This document shows, piece after piece, positions 7,800 through 14,268 of a stretch of DNA of 14,619 nt (the first letter of the stretch is position 1; every line of letters starts with the position of its first letter). The notes under the pieces were generated by a model, which was given only the letters and a program-made list of their open reading frames with translations, was not told where the DNA came from and did not search any database. Location: the NCBI GenBank assembly GCA_000431515.1, contig HF991318.1:8572-23190 (forward strand). Direction: 5' to 3'. The position numbers and the translations under genes were made by a program. The stretch is from Clostridium sp. CAG:632. GTDB lineage: Bacteria; Bacillota; Clostridia; Lachnospirales; Lachnospiraceae.

Positions 7800-8162
7800 A
7801 TGGAAATTGAATTCGATTTTACATTGCCAAAGGGATATGTGGATAGTAATGGTGAGGTACATAGAAGGGGAAAGATGAGACTGGCAACTGCCGGAGATGA
7901 GATCAGCGCAACTAGAGACCCTCGTGTGCTGAGTAACCCGTCTTATCTGACCATTGCCATCCTGGGTAAAGTGGTTACAGAGCTGGAAGGAATGCCTATG
8001 GTTTCCGCTAATATTATTGAACGATTATTTACCGCAGATCTGGCATTTTTACAGGATATGTATCAGAGAATCAATGATGTGGAACCACCGGTGATACATG
8101 CGGTATGTCCGAAATGTGGGGAGGCCTTTGATATTCCCGTAAATTTTACCGCGGAGGGATAA
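7800..8162 (+). CDS. CIS tail-assembly-chaperone-like protein with CxxC knuckle
   Basis: A 120-residue protein of a small family that accompanies DUF6760 in CIS clusters. Its conserved N-terminus reads 'FDFTLPKGYVDSNGEVHRRG' followed by 'MRLATAGDEI' and 'DPRVLSNPSYL'. A central helical block 'IIERLFTADLAFLQDMYQRI' resembles phage tail-assembly chaperones that use a 'dl.fL..ly..in' helix. The C-terminus has one CPKCGEAF knuckle (Cys103, Cys106), half of a usual four-cysteine zinc ribbon, so metal binding would need a partner or dimer. AAGGAG (7788-7793) sits six bases before the ATG. The last 11 codons overlap the open -1 frame that runs into the DUF6760 ORF, and an A AAT TTT slippery heptamer lies in that overlap. 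I infer a chaperone for tube or tape-measure assembly; function has not been read from any catalytic motif. Confidence 0.85.
   Translation: MEIEFDFTLPKGYVDSNGEVHRRGKMRLATAGDEISATRDPRVLSNPSYLTIAILGKVVTELEGMPMVSANIIERLFTADLAFLQDMYQRINDVEPPVIHAVCPKCGEAFDIPVNFTAEG
8141..8147 (+). promoter_or_regulatory. Candidate -1 ribosomal frameshift site (A AAT TTT)
   Basis: In the zero frame of the 120-residue ORF, bases 8141-8147 read A AAT TTT, a canonical X XXY YYZ heptamer. Slippage by -1 would give AAA TTT and continue into the DUF6760 frame. The -1 frame is open from 8132 and the zero frame closes at 8160-8162, so the heptamer lies inside the 31-base overlap. A GGGGAGG element (8118-8124) lies upstream, 16 bases away, longer than the spacing at the E. 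coli dnaX site. Downstream, a weak stem GGATA (8157-8161) / TATCC (8168-8172) begins nine bases after the heptamer. The predicted fusion is 116 + 72 = 188 residues. Confidence 0.6.
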
Positions 8163-8173
8163 GGCTATATCCG

Positions 8174-8365
8174 GTGGAGGATATGTATCAGGAGTTATCC
8201 TTTATATCCTACTATTTTCATTGGGGAAATTCTGAAGTCATGAAGTTAGATCATGCCAGCCGGCGGAGATGGTGTCAGGAGATTTCAGAGATTCATAAGC
8301 GGATAAATCCCTCGAAGCAGGAACATGAGAAAAGTATCTTAGATATGCAGCCAACCAGACGGTAG
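8174..8365 (+). CDS. DUF6760 family small CIS protein
   Basis: A 63-residue ORF if begun at GTG 8174. It carries the DUF6760-like signature 'ELSFISYYFHWGNSEVMKLD' and 'RRRWCQEISEIHKRIN', known from small genes that follow the chaperone-like gene in Afp/PVC-type clusters of many phyla. Start choice is poor. GTG 8174 has GGAGGG (8153-8158) 15 bases upstream, too far. ATG 8183 has GGAGG only two bases away. Codons just before the GTG (RLYP-VEDMYQE) resemble the 'YPxxxLxEE' start that I recall in homologs, implying that translated sequence begins further upstream, where no ATG, GTG or TTG exists. This supports production as a -1 frameshift extension of the preceding ORF, or initiation at the non-canonical ATA 8159. 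The role is probably assembly, not in the finished particle; this is an inference. Confidence 0.8.
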   Translation: MEDMYQELSFISYYFHWGNSEVMKLDHASRRRWCQEISEIHKRINPSKQEHEKSILDMQPTRR

Positions 8366-8381
8366 GAGGTGGACATGGAAT

Positions 8382-9263
8382 ATGGGAGAAGAGAAAGCGT
8401 TTCAGATGGATAACAGAGATAATTATTCAATAGTCAGAAATACAGGAAGCCATCCGGTAATCGGATATTCCTTCATGTTGCGTGTAGAAGGAATCTATGA
8501 TTTACCCTGCCGGGCGGTCAGAGGCTTTCAGAAGGAAAATGAATTTGAATATATTCAGGAAGGCGGTATGAATGATTATGTGCATATTAAGCGGAAACCC
8601 ATATCCAAGCCGTTTACCTTTAAGGTAGAACGTTATGTGGGAGTAGACTTGATAGACCCGTTGCCACTGGGAAGCGAACCGGTGCTGCCGGTGATCCTGT
8701 TTGTAAATGCCTGTGCATTTCCAAGTCTGAAGCCGGTGCGTACATATACATTTACAGGCTGTACCGTTATTGCGAAGGATTACGGAGAACTGGATGCGGA
8801 AAAGAGCGGGCTGGTAGTAGAGACGACTACCATAGCTTATCGGGAAATGGTATGCGTGGCTGTTCCGACGGATACTCTGAGTTTGGGCAAGAGTGGTATG
8901 CAAAAAGAGGCGGCAAAGGCAGATGGAGATAATTCTGCAGTTATGGGTTATGCAGAGCGTCCTTTGAATGAGAAGAAGAAAAAGAACCGGGTAGAGAATC
9001 AGAAGGAAGCAGCAGCGAAGGCTACATGGAGTAAGGATAAGCCTGCGAATGCGAAGGCAGTTACGAATCCGGAGCCAAAGGCAAAGGATAAATTAACGAG
9101 TATGATAAGCTCGGCAGAGGCTGTTACCTGGGATAATCAGACACATGCAAGAATAAAGGATGAGAAATCATTATCGGATATGATAACCTTCAGCACGAAG
9201 AATCGCTGGCCGAAGAAGGAGCATGCGTTAAAAATGCCTAAGAAGCCGCAAGAGGATTCATGA
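8382..9263 (+). CDS. Second gp19-like tube protein (Afp5-like tube initiator) with basic tail
   Basis: Residues about 18-160 of this 293-residue protein form a gp19-like tube domain: 'PVIGYSFMLRVEGIYDLPCR', 'AVRGFQKENEFEYIQEGGMN', 'KPFTFKVERYVG' and the strand 'LVVETTTIAYREMVCV'. In Afp, such a second tube protein (Afp5) caps the spike hub and starts tube polymerisation. From about residue 165 there is an unusual extension of about 130 residues, rich in Lys, Ala and Glu, with low hydrophobicity and probably mostly disordered. It ends with a short motif around 'SLSDMITFSTKNRWPKKEHA'. Two ATGs compete: 8375 gives only a 12-codon ORF, while 8382 lies nine bases after TAGGAGGTGG (8363-8372), so 8382 is chosen. 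The ribosome binding site overlaps the preceding stop codon, which suggests coupled translation. Confidence 0.9.
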   Translation: MGEEKAFQMDNRDNYSIVRNTGSHPVIGYSFMLRVEGIYDLPCRAVRGFQKENEFEYIQEGGMNDYVHIKRKPISKPFTFKVERYVGVDLIDPLPLGSEPVLPVILFVNACAFPSLKPVRTYTFTGCTVIAKDYGELDAEKSGLVVETTTIAYREMVCVAVPTDTLSLGKSGMQKEAAKADGDNSAVMGYAERPLNEKKKKNRVENQKEAAAKATWSKDKPANAKAVTNPEPKAKDKLTSMISSAEAVTWDNQTHARIKDEKSLSDMITFSTKNRWPKKEHALKMPKKPQEDS

Positions 9264-9285
9264 GAAGAAGGATGGAAATTAAGAA

Positions 9286-9308
9286 AGAAGCTTGAACAGG
9301 AAGCTTTT
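9286..9308 (+). other. Small inverted repeat ahead of the coiled-coil gene
   Basis: AAGCTT at 9288-9293 and 9301-9306 are self-complementary copies separated by seven bases and could pair, with two weaker flanking pairs. This lies in the 59-base gap upstream of the ribosome binding site at 9309-9314. It may modulate initiation of the coiled-coil gene, or be chance. Confidence 0.25.
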
Positions 9309-9322
9309 GAGGAGAAACGAGT

Positions 9323-11380
9323 ATGCTTACAGTAAAATCTCCAATTTCATTAGTGATCAACAGACCGATTGGACAGGGATATGATAGCTTTGGACAACGG
9401 ATTTTAGGCAATTACCAGTTGCTGCAGACGAACCTGGAAGCGGAAGATTTTCTGCATCTGGTAACTGCACCGCCGGAAATTTATTTTGGTGAGGGCGGTA
9501 TGACACAGCTGGTTGAAAATGTGGATATCAGACAGGACCAGAATGTGAAGCTGTCTCTGATCAATAATATGGTTAACCGCATTGTATTGGCGCAATCCGA
9601 TACAATCACTTATCAGGACCGGGTATTTATATCCGGTATCATGCGGAAGCTGGGAATCCGTCAGATTCAGAAATTCATGAAGGAGATAAACAGCTTAAGG
9701 GAAGAGACAAATAATATCAGGGAACTGGTACATATATATTCAGAGCATTCGGATACCCTGCGTGAAATGACTCTGCAATACAAACAGGAAATGCAGGCAG
9801 AAGGCGAGCCGGAGGCGGAAGAAACCGGACAGCAACAGAGATCGGATAATTATCTGTATCAGACTATATTGAATCGTCTGCAGATAGATAAAATCTATCA
9901 GGAGATGAAGACATTTACAATGACGTATCCGGGTAATAATACCTATATCCGGCAGGATGAAATGCGGTTAAGTGAGCAGAACCGCCTGTTGCAGCAGATA
10001 CAGCTGCAGAAGCTGCAGAATGTAACGCATATGGAGCAACAGCCGTTGGTTTATCAGCACATAAATGCTTATGAGTATGAACCGGAGGAAAGTACAACGA
10101 TTAAAGCATCCGTAACTACCCGATTAGTACAGGCAGTATTATATGATATTTTAGATCGTATTTATAACCTGCGTATGCCGCAGCTTGAAATCAGCAGGCA
10201 CAGCTGGTACCGGTTGAATCAGGACTTTTATCAGGCTGCAGGCGATACCATTGAACGGTTTCAGGAAAATCATCGGATGCAGGTATTGCATGCGGATGAG
10301 GTTAATACCTATATGGAGCAGATGCAGTATCAGCAAAATCAGGAGCTGCAGAGCTTAAAACAGCTGATTACCTATGCTGAGCAGGTAGAACAGGTCCGCA
10401 AGACGGAGCAGTATATGGATGCCGGGGATCTGACGTGGAACTCTGAACAACGGACGAATGAACGAACAGAGATTTACAATACTCAGACACAGATAGAGCA
10501 GGAGATAAAGAATATCAGTGAGAATCTGAACAATGAGCAAATGGTGGTTCAGAACAGTCAGACACGGATAGAACAGGAGCTAAAGAGGATTAACCGGCAG
10601 AATATTGAAAATCGGCAGAAAGCGGTACAGATATTGGAGCAGACACGGGAGGTTACATCCCGGATGCCGGACCGGAAGGAAATGATGCGGCAGGGACTGC
10701 GGGCATTAGAGCATCCGCAGGAGGTACTGTTGGAATATCATCAGAGAATACAGCAGGAAACTACGGAGCAGACACAGCTTACAGAAGCATATAATCAGAT
10801 CCTGACACCGGAGACGCGTGAAATCTTCCGGATCCTGGAACAATACCGGAAGAATCCGGAGCAGGTCGTTAAGCAGGGGCTGGTAAGAGAACAGGCTGAC
10901 GGGCAACTGATGGCAGATCTGGTCTATCAGGAGCAACAGTTGACGGAAGAACAACAAAAGACGTCGGAAGTCTTCCTGACAGAGGCGGAAGAACATGTAT
11001 ATCATCAGACAGTGGAGCAATGGAACCGGCCACAGGAGTACAGGGAGCTTCACCAGGAGCTGCCGCAGATTTGGGAAACGATCGATCTGGTACATAAGGA
11101 GCAGACGAATCACCTTGATGAAGAGGTGATAGAGGAGCTGTTGGAGCAGAATCACACCCTGCGTCAGAATACTGTACAGAAGGAACAGCTTCTGACGACC
11201 GAGCATATTGAGGAGCTTCAGACACGGACGGTACATCATCAGACGGTGGAAACTTCAGCTGCAGATATTGAAAAAATGATACAGCAGGGAATGCGGAATC
11301 AGGTAGCGGAATTATCCGATCAGGTATATAACCGTCTGGAACGGCGGCTTGGAAACGACAGAATGAGAAGAGGACGATAG
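9323..11380 (+). CDS. Large Glu/Gln-rich coiled-coil protein, unknown CIS component
   Basis: A 685-residue soluble protein without signal peptide or membrane segment, starting nine bases after GAGGAG (9309-9314). Residues 1-130 look globular ('SPISLVINRPIGQGYDSFGQ', 'PPEIYFGEGGMTQLVENVDI') and may be the docking head. From about 130 to the end the protein is almost all helix, unusually rich in Gln and Glu, with heptad-like spacing. Two copies of a 25-residue unit occur at residues 388 and 413 (QTQIEQEIKNISEN and QTRIEQELKRINRQ). Another 'EH..E.Q/EQ' rich stretch fills the C-terminus, which ends in Arg-rich RRGR. It lies between the tube initiator and the Afp7-like adaptors. Candidates are a tape measure setting tube length or a cargo/scaffold within the tube; I do not recognise the family. 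Codon use resembles its neighbours. Confidence 0.8.
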   Translation: MLTVKSPISLVINRPIGQGYDSFGQRILGNYQLLQTNLEAEDFLHLVTAPPEIYFGEGGMTQLVENVDIRQDQNVKLSLINNMVNRIVLAQSDTITYQDRVFISGIMRKLGIRQIQKFMKEINSLREETNNIRELVHIYSEHSDTLREMTLQYKQEMQAEGEPEAEETGQQQRSDNYLYQTILNRLQIDKIYQEMKTFTMTYPGNNTYIRQDEMRLSEQNRLLQQIQLQKLQNVTHMEQQPLVYQHINAYEYEPEESTTIKASVTTRLVQAVLYDILDRIYNLRMPQLEISRHSWYRLNQDFYQAAGDTIERFQENHRMQVLHADEVNTYMEQMQYQQNQELQSLKQLITYAEQVEQVRKTEQYMDAGDLTWNSEQRTNERTEIYNTQTQIEQEIKNISENLNNEQMVVQNSQTRIEQELKRINRQNIENRQKAVQILEQTREVTSRMPDRKEMMRQGLRALEHPQEVLLEYHQRIQQETTEQTQLTEAYNQILTPETREIFRILEQYRKNPEQVVKQGLVREQADGQLMADLVYQEQQLTEEQQKTSEVFLTEAEEHVYHQTVEQWNRPQEYRELHQELPQIWETIDLVHKEQTNHLDEEVIEELLEQNHTLRQNTVQKEQLLTTEHIEELQTRTVHHQTVETSAADIEKMIQQGMRNQVAELSDQVYNRLERRLGNDRMRRGR

Positions 11381-11401
11381 AAAATCAGGAGGTGGAAACA
11401 T

Positions 11402-12211
11402 ATGTCAATAGGTTCAGCATTAAAAGGTAATATTACCGGTGCATTGGGAAATATCGAGCGGGCAGTCATTATGTTTCCAAAGAATGGTACGAGGGAGCTT
11501 CGATTGGAAGAGAACAGTATCGTGACGGATGGTGAAAAGAGTCAGGCACTTAAGCTGGCATCCAAGAAGCTGAACAGTAATAAATTAGGCAATAAGCTGG
11601 CAGCTCTGGATGCAGGACTTCAGGAAAAGGCGAAGGGAAATCTGGAAGGCAATATATACATGGTGCAGTTTAATCCGGCGACCATTCGTATTAGCGCAGT
11701 GGGCGGAGGAAATTTCGCAGTTGCAAGCTATGGCGGCAGTGGTTCCGGTGTAAACTTTCAGGGACTGAATGCCAGAATTGACGTATCCATGACTTTGATT
11801 CTGGATGCGGTTAATAATAAAGAGGCTTTCGGACAGGATAAGCTGATAGTGGAGCCGGTAGAGATCGCAAAAGGTGTAGCAGAAGGAGTCAAGACTGCCG
11901 CAGGTAAGAACTACAGCGTTCAACAACAGGTAGAGGGGTTTCATGCAGCTATGCGGATTATGGATTATACGAAGGTGAAGTTTATATGGGGAGGCTCTGT
12001 ACTGGAAGGCGGGCTGACCAGAGTGAATTCCCGATATACCATGTTCAGTCCGACCGGTAATCCGATCCGGGCAGAAATGGGGATTACGATCACTTGTCTG
12101 GGCGATGCGGTGAAGAAGTGGAAACAGGCATATGACCGCGAATTTGCGGGCAAGGATTATCTGATAACGCAGAAGACTTCACAGACCTTAAGCAGTCTGG
12201 TGAATCTATAG
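11402..12211 (+). CDS. CIS_tube-domain baseplate adaptor, Afp7-like, copy 1
   Basis: The 269-residue protein matches the N-terminal CIS tube protein domain (Afp7/Pvc7-like). The hallmark 'MVQFNPATIRIS' lies at residues 87-98, the central strand 'DVSMTLILDAVNNKEAF' follows, and the late block 'VKFIWGGSVLEGGLTRVNSR' to 'YTMFSPTGNPIRAEM' ends the fold. In Afp and PVC this protein joins tube initiator and spike hub and usually carries a C-terminal LysM domain. Here the protein ends 'SSLVNL' with no LysM. Residues 1-85 form a helical N-terminal extension rich in Lys, Leu and Ala. AGGAGGTGG (11387-11395) lies six bases before the ATG. It is homologous over its whole length to the next gene, from which it is separated by only 16 bases. 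Confidence 0.9.
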   Translation: MSIGSALKGNITGALGNIERAVIMFPKNGTRELRLEENSIVTDGEKSQALKLASKKLNSNKLGNKLAALDAGLQEKAKGNLEGNIYMVQFNPATIRISAVGGGNFAVASYGGSGSGVNFQGLNARIDVSMTLILDAVNNKEAFGQDKLIVEPVEIAKGVAEGVKTAAGKNYSVQQQVEGFHAAMRIMDYTKVKFIWGGSVLEGGLTRVNSRYTMFSPTGNPIRAEMGITITCLGDAVKKWKQAYDREFAGKDYLITQKTSQTLSSLVNL

Positions 12212-12219
12212 CAGAGGGG
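12197..12219 (+). repeat. Duplicated gene-end/junction sequence, copy 1
   Basis: This 23-base segment spans the end of adaptor copy 1, its TAG stop and the ribosome binding site of the next gene. Nineteen of its 23 bases match the segment at 13080-13102 at the end of adaptor copy 2. The shared core is ATAGCAGAGGG. It is a relic of tandem duplication that included the intergenic junction, or less likely convergence of a short coding end. Confidence 0.6.
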
Positions 12220-12227
12220 TAAGGCAT

Positions 12228-13094
12228 ATGGCAAATGTATTAAAAGGAGCAGCCGGCAGCCTGACCGGCAGGGTTGAAAAGGGTTATCTGCTGGTAAAAA
12301 AGGCAGAAACATTACCGGATGAACCGCAGACTACGCGGACACCGTTAAAAAGCGGAGGCTCTGTAACAGGAGTTGGAAATACCCTAAAGAAGGCAAATCA
12401 GAAAATAGGGCAAAAGCTGAATGCGGCATCCGAGGCATTAAAGGGAATGTCCGGTCAGATAAAGAATAATTCGAATGGATACATTCCGATACAACTGCAG
12501 TATAACCCTTCCAGTATACAGATATCCACAATGAAAGGTGATATTCTGAATCGGAGTGCAGGCGGACTTGGAGAGAATGTATTTCAGCAGTGGACAGTAC
12601 CGGTACAGACCACCATGTCGGTGGATTTGATCTTTGATGATATGAATGTGATGGATGCATTTAATTTCGAGAATATTGTAAGTATCTCCGGGGGGCGCGA
12701 CTTAGGAAAGCAGCTATACGGTTCGCGGAAGAGTGCAGGTGGATTCAGTGTGAGACCGTTAGTCGAAGCGGTCGTGGGTGCCATGTCGATGGATGAAAGC
12801 CGGCAGGTGATATTTGTCTGGAATCAGATGGCATTTGACGGGTCTCTTGTCGGCGTTGATACGGAATATACGATGTTTAATCGTTTGGGCGAGCCGATCC
12901 GGGCGAGAGTCAGGATACAGATATTCCAGCAGAATATTACAAAGACAAAGACCGGGGATACCACAGTTTATAAAAAGCATGATATAGAATACTGGGAGCA
13001 GGCATATGCGAAGCTCTTTAACAGTAATTATGCAGGCGGTGGAAGCAATGCATTGCAGCACTTAAATAAAGCAAGTAATCTGATTAATTTATAG
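12228..13094 (+). CDS. CIS_tube-domain baseplate adaptor, Afp7-like, copy 2
   Basis: A 288-residue paralog of the preceding gene. 'LQYNPSSIQIS' (residues 90-100) aligns with the family's VQFNP motif. 'MSVDLIFDDMNVMDAF' and 'QVIFVWNQMAFDGSLVGVDT' then 'YTMFNRLGEPIRARVRIQIF' align with the same blocks in copy 1 at nearly equal positions (90 against 88, and about 194 against 191). Like copy 1 it has a helical Lys-rich N-terminus and lacks a LysM domain, ending 'SNLINL'. The start at 12228 follows AGAGGGG (12213-12219). Two such adaptors in tandem recall Afp6/Afp7-style stacked tube adaptors and could form successive rings between hub and tube. Confidence 0.9.
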   Translation: MANVLKGAAGSLTGRVEKGYLLVKKAETLPDEPQTTRTPLKSGGSVTGVGNTLKKANQKIGQKLNAASEALKGMSGQIKNNSNGYIPIQLQYNPSSIQISTMKGDILNRSAGGLGENVFQQWTVPVQTTMSVDLIFDDMNVMDAFNFENIVSISGGRDLGKQLYGSRKSAGGFSVRPLVEAVVGAMSMDESRQVIFVWNQMAFDGSLVGVDTEYTMFNRLGEPIRARVRIQIFQQNITKTKTGDTTVYKKHDIEYWEQAYAKLFNSNYAGGGSNALQHLNKASNLINL

Positions 13095-13102
13095 CAGAGG
13101 GA
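13080..13102 (+). repeat. Duplicated gene-end/junction sequence, copy 2
   Basis: Matches 19 of 23 bases with 12197-12219. It includes the codons for the ending Leu-Ile-Asn-Leu, the TAG stop and the AGAGGG ribosome binding site for the hub gene. Downstream both copies continue with TAA and then ATGGCAA. Confidence 0.6.
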
Positions 13103-13107
13103 TAAAA

Positions 13108-14247
13108 ATGGCAACTATGGATTTTGAATCATTACAAACCAAATATGATGGATTTCAGACTCCGACAGCTGTGATCAAGATTAATGATCGTATGATGACT
13201 GATGAAAAGCTTCCGTTTCAGATATCAGATATTGAGGTTGACTTGACCTGTGGATATGAGGCATCTATAGCATCTTTTCATATCTATAATGTATATAGCA
13301 CTGTGAAGGGACAGTTTGAAACAGAAGAGATACAGAAATACATTTATCTGGGTTCTAAGGTAGAAATCTATTTAGGATATGGAGCAACGGCAAAGCTGGT
13401 ATTTGTTGGTGTGATCGCAAAAGTCGCATATCAGATGCTGGAGTATGAGGTGCCATGTATTCAGGTGACGTCCATGGATGCAAAAAGCATCATGATGGCA
13501 GGAAATTACAGTCGTCAGTTAAAGGCAACACAGTTTACGGAAGCGGCGAAAGAGATACTGATGAAGACGGCCTATGCCAGATTACAGTCCAAGGGAATCA
13601 TCAGGAATATACAGGTGTCACAACCGGTATTAAAGCCTTCGGTGGATGGTGCTTCCGCTGATCAGACGATAGAAATGGTGGCAGAGAGTGATTATGAGTT
13701 TCTGGTGAAGCTGGCAAAGAAGAACAATTACGAATTCTTCTGTGAATGCGGGGATGTTATCTTCCGCAAGGCAAAGTCCGTACAGACTCCGCTATTTACA
13801 TTGACACCGTCCGAGGGAATCTATAGCTTTGAAGTCGAATATGACATTACAGGACTGGCCGAGATTATTTATGCCAGAAGTACAGATCCTTCGAAAGCAA
13901 AGCTGATTGAATCCAAGGGAAAATTCTCAAATAAGATTTCACTTGGTAATAAAGCAAAACCATTGATCAAGGGATCTGAAAGGGTTTATATCGACCCTAC
14001 GATTTCCAGTAAGGAAGAAGCACAGAATCGGGTAGACCGTTTGATGGAGGATATGTCATTCCGATACGGAACCCTGACTTGTGATATGGTAGGGATTCCG
14101 GAAATGAAACCGGGATATTTTCTGGATATGCAATGTATGGGAGAAGGACCGTCAAATGTATTCTATATGGTTGGCGTGCATCATTCGTTGAGAGGTTCCG
14201 GGGGATATAGTATGAGGATTACGGGCAGGACAAATGCAATGCTGTAA
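13108..14247 (+). CDS. Spike hub protein (gp27 / gpD / VgrG N-terminal-like)
   Basis: The 379-residue protein fits the phage late control gene D / gp27 hub fold. Its first domain includes 'ISDIEVDLTCGYEASIASFH' and 'GSKVEIYLGYGATAKLVFVG', the usual 'G..v.i.lGY......vF.G.i' block. The middle domain has 'TIEMVAESDYEFLVKLAKKN' and 'YEFFCECGDVIFRKAK', the 'sd..fl..la...g' signature of VgrG hubs. The C-terminal part 'PGYFLDMQCMG' to 'FYMVGVHHSL' matches the hub's end domain. Hubs form trimers that bridge the hexameric tube to the trimeric spike. Here the gp5-like OB domain is not fused, as it is in VgrG and Afp8, but encoded by the next gene. AGAGGG (13096-13101) precedes the ATG. Confidence 0.93.
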   Translation: MATMDFESLQTKYDGFQTPTAVIKINDRMMTDEKLPFQISDIEVDLTCGYEASIASFHIYNVYSTVKGQFETEEIQKYIYLGSKVEIYLGYGATAKLVFVGVIAKVAYQMLEYEVPCIQVTSMDAKSIMMAGNYSRQLKATQFTEAAKEILMKTAYARLQSKGIIRNIQVSQPVLKPSVDGASADQTIEMVAESDYEFLVKLAKKNNYEFFCECGDVIFRKAKSVQTPLFTLTPSEGIYSFEVEYDITGLAEIIYARSTDPSKAKLIESKGKFSNKISLGNKAKPLIKGSERVYIDPTISSKEEAQNRVDRLMEDMSFRYGTLTCDMVGIPEMKPGYFLDMQCMGEGPSNVFYMVGVHHSLRGSGGYSMRITGRTNAML

Positions 14248-14268
14248 GCAGGATAGGAGTGTAGGGCT

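Noticed and set aside
8375..8413. ATG at 8375 as start of the tube-initiator gene
   Set aside because: It opens only a 12-codon frame ending at TAA 8411-8413 and is too close to the ribosome binding site. ATG 8382 is in frame with the gp19-like domain and well spaced.
9272..9295. A seven-codon ORF (ATG at 9272) ahead of the coiled-coil gene, as a leader peptide
   Set aside because: The ribosome-binding-like purines upstream are part of a generally purine-rich stretch, and the peptide has no regulatory codon run. The evidence is too thin.
10706..11239. A 177-codon minus-strand open frame with many Leu residues, resembling a membrane protein
   Set aside because: It is the antisense of the Gln/Glu-rich coiled-coil region, where CAG/GAG codons read in reverse give Leu-rich sequence. 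It has no ribosome binding site and no family signature.
13455..13661. A 68-codon + strand open frame inside the hub gene
   Set aside because: It is out of frame with the well-supported hub domain and has no ribosome binding site or recognisable motif.
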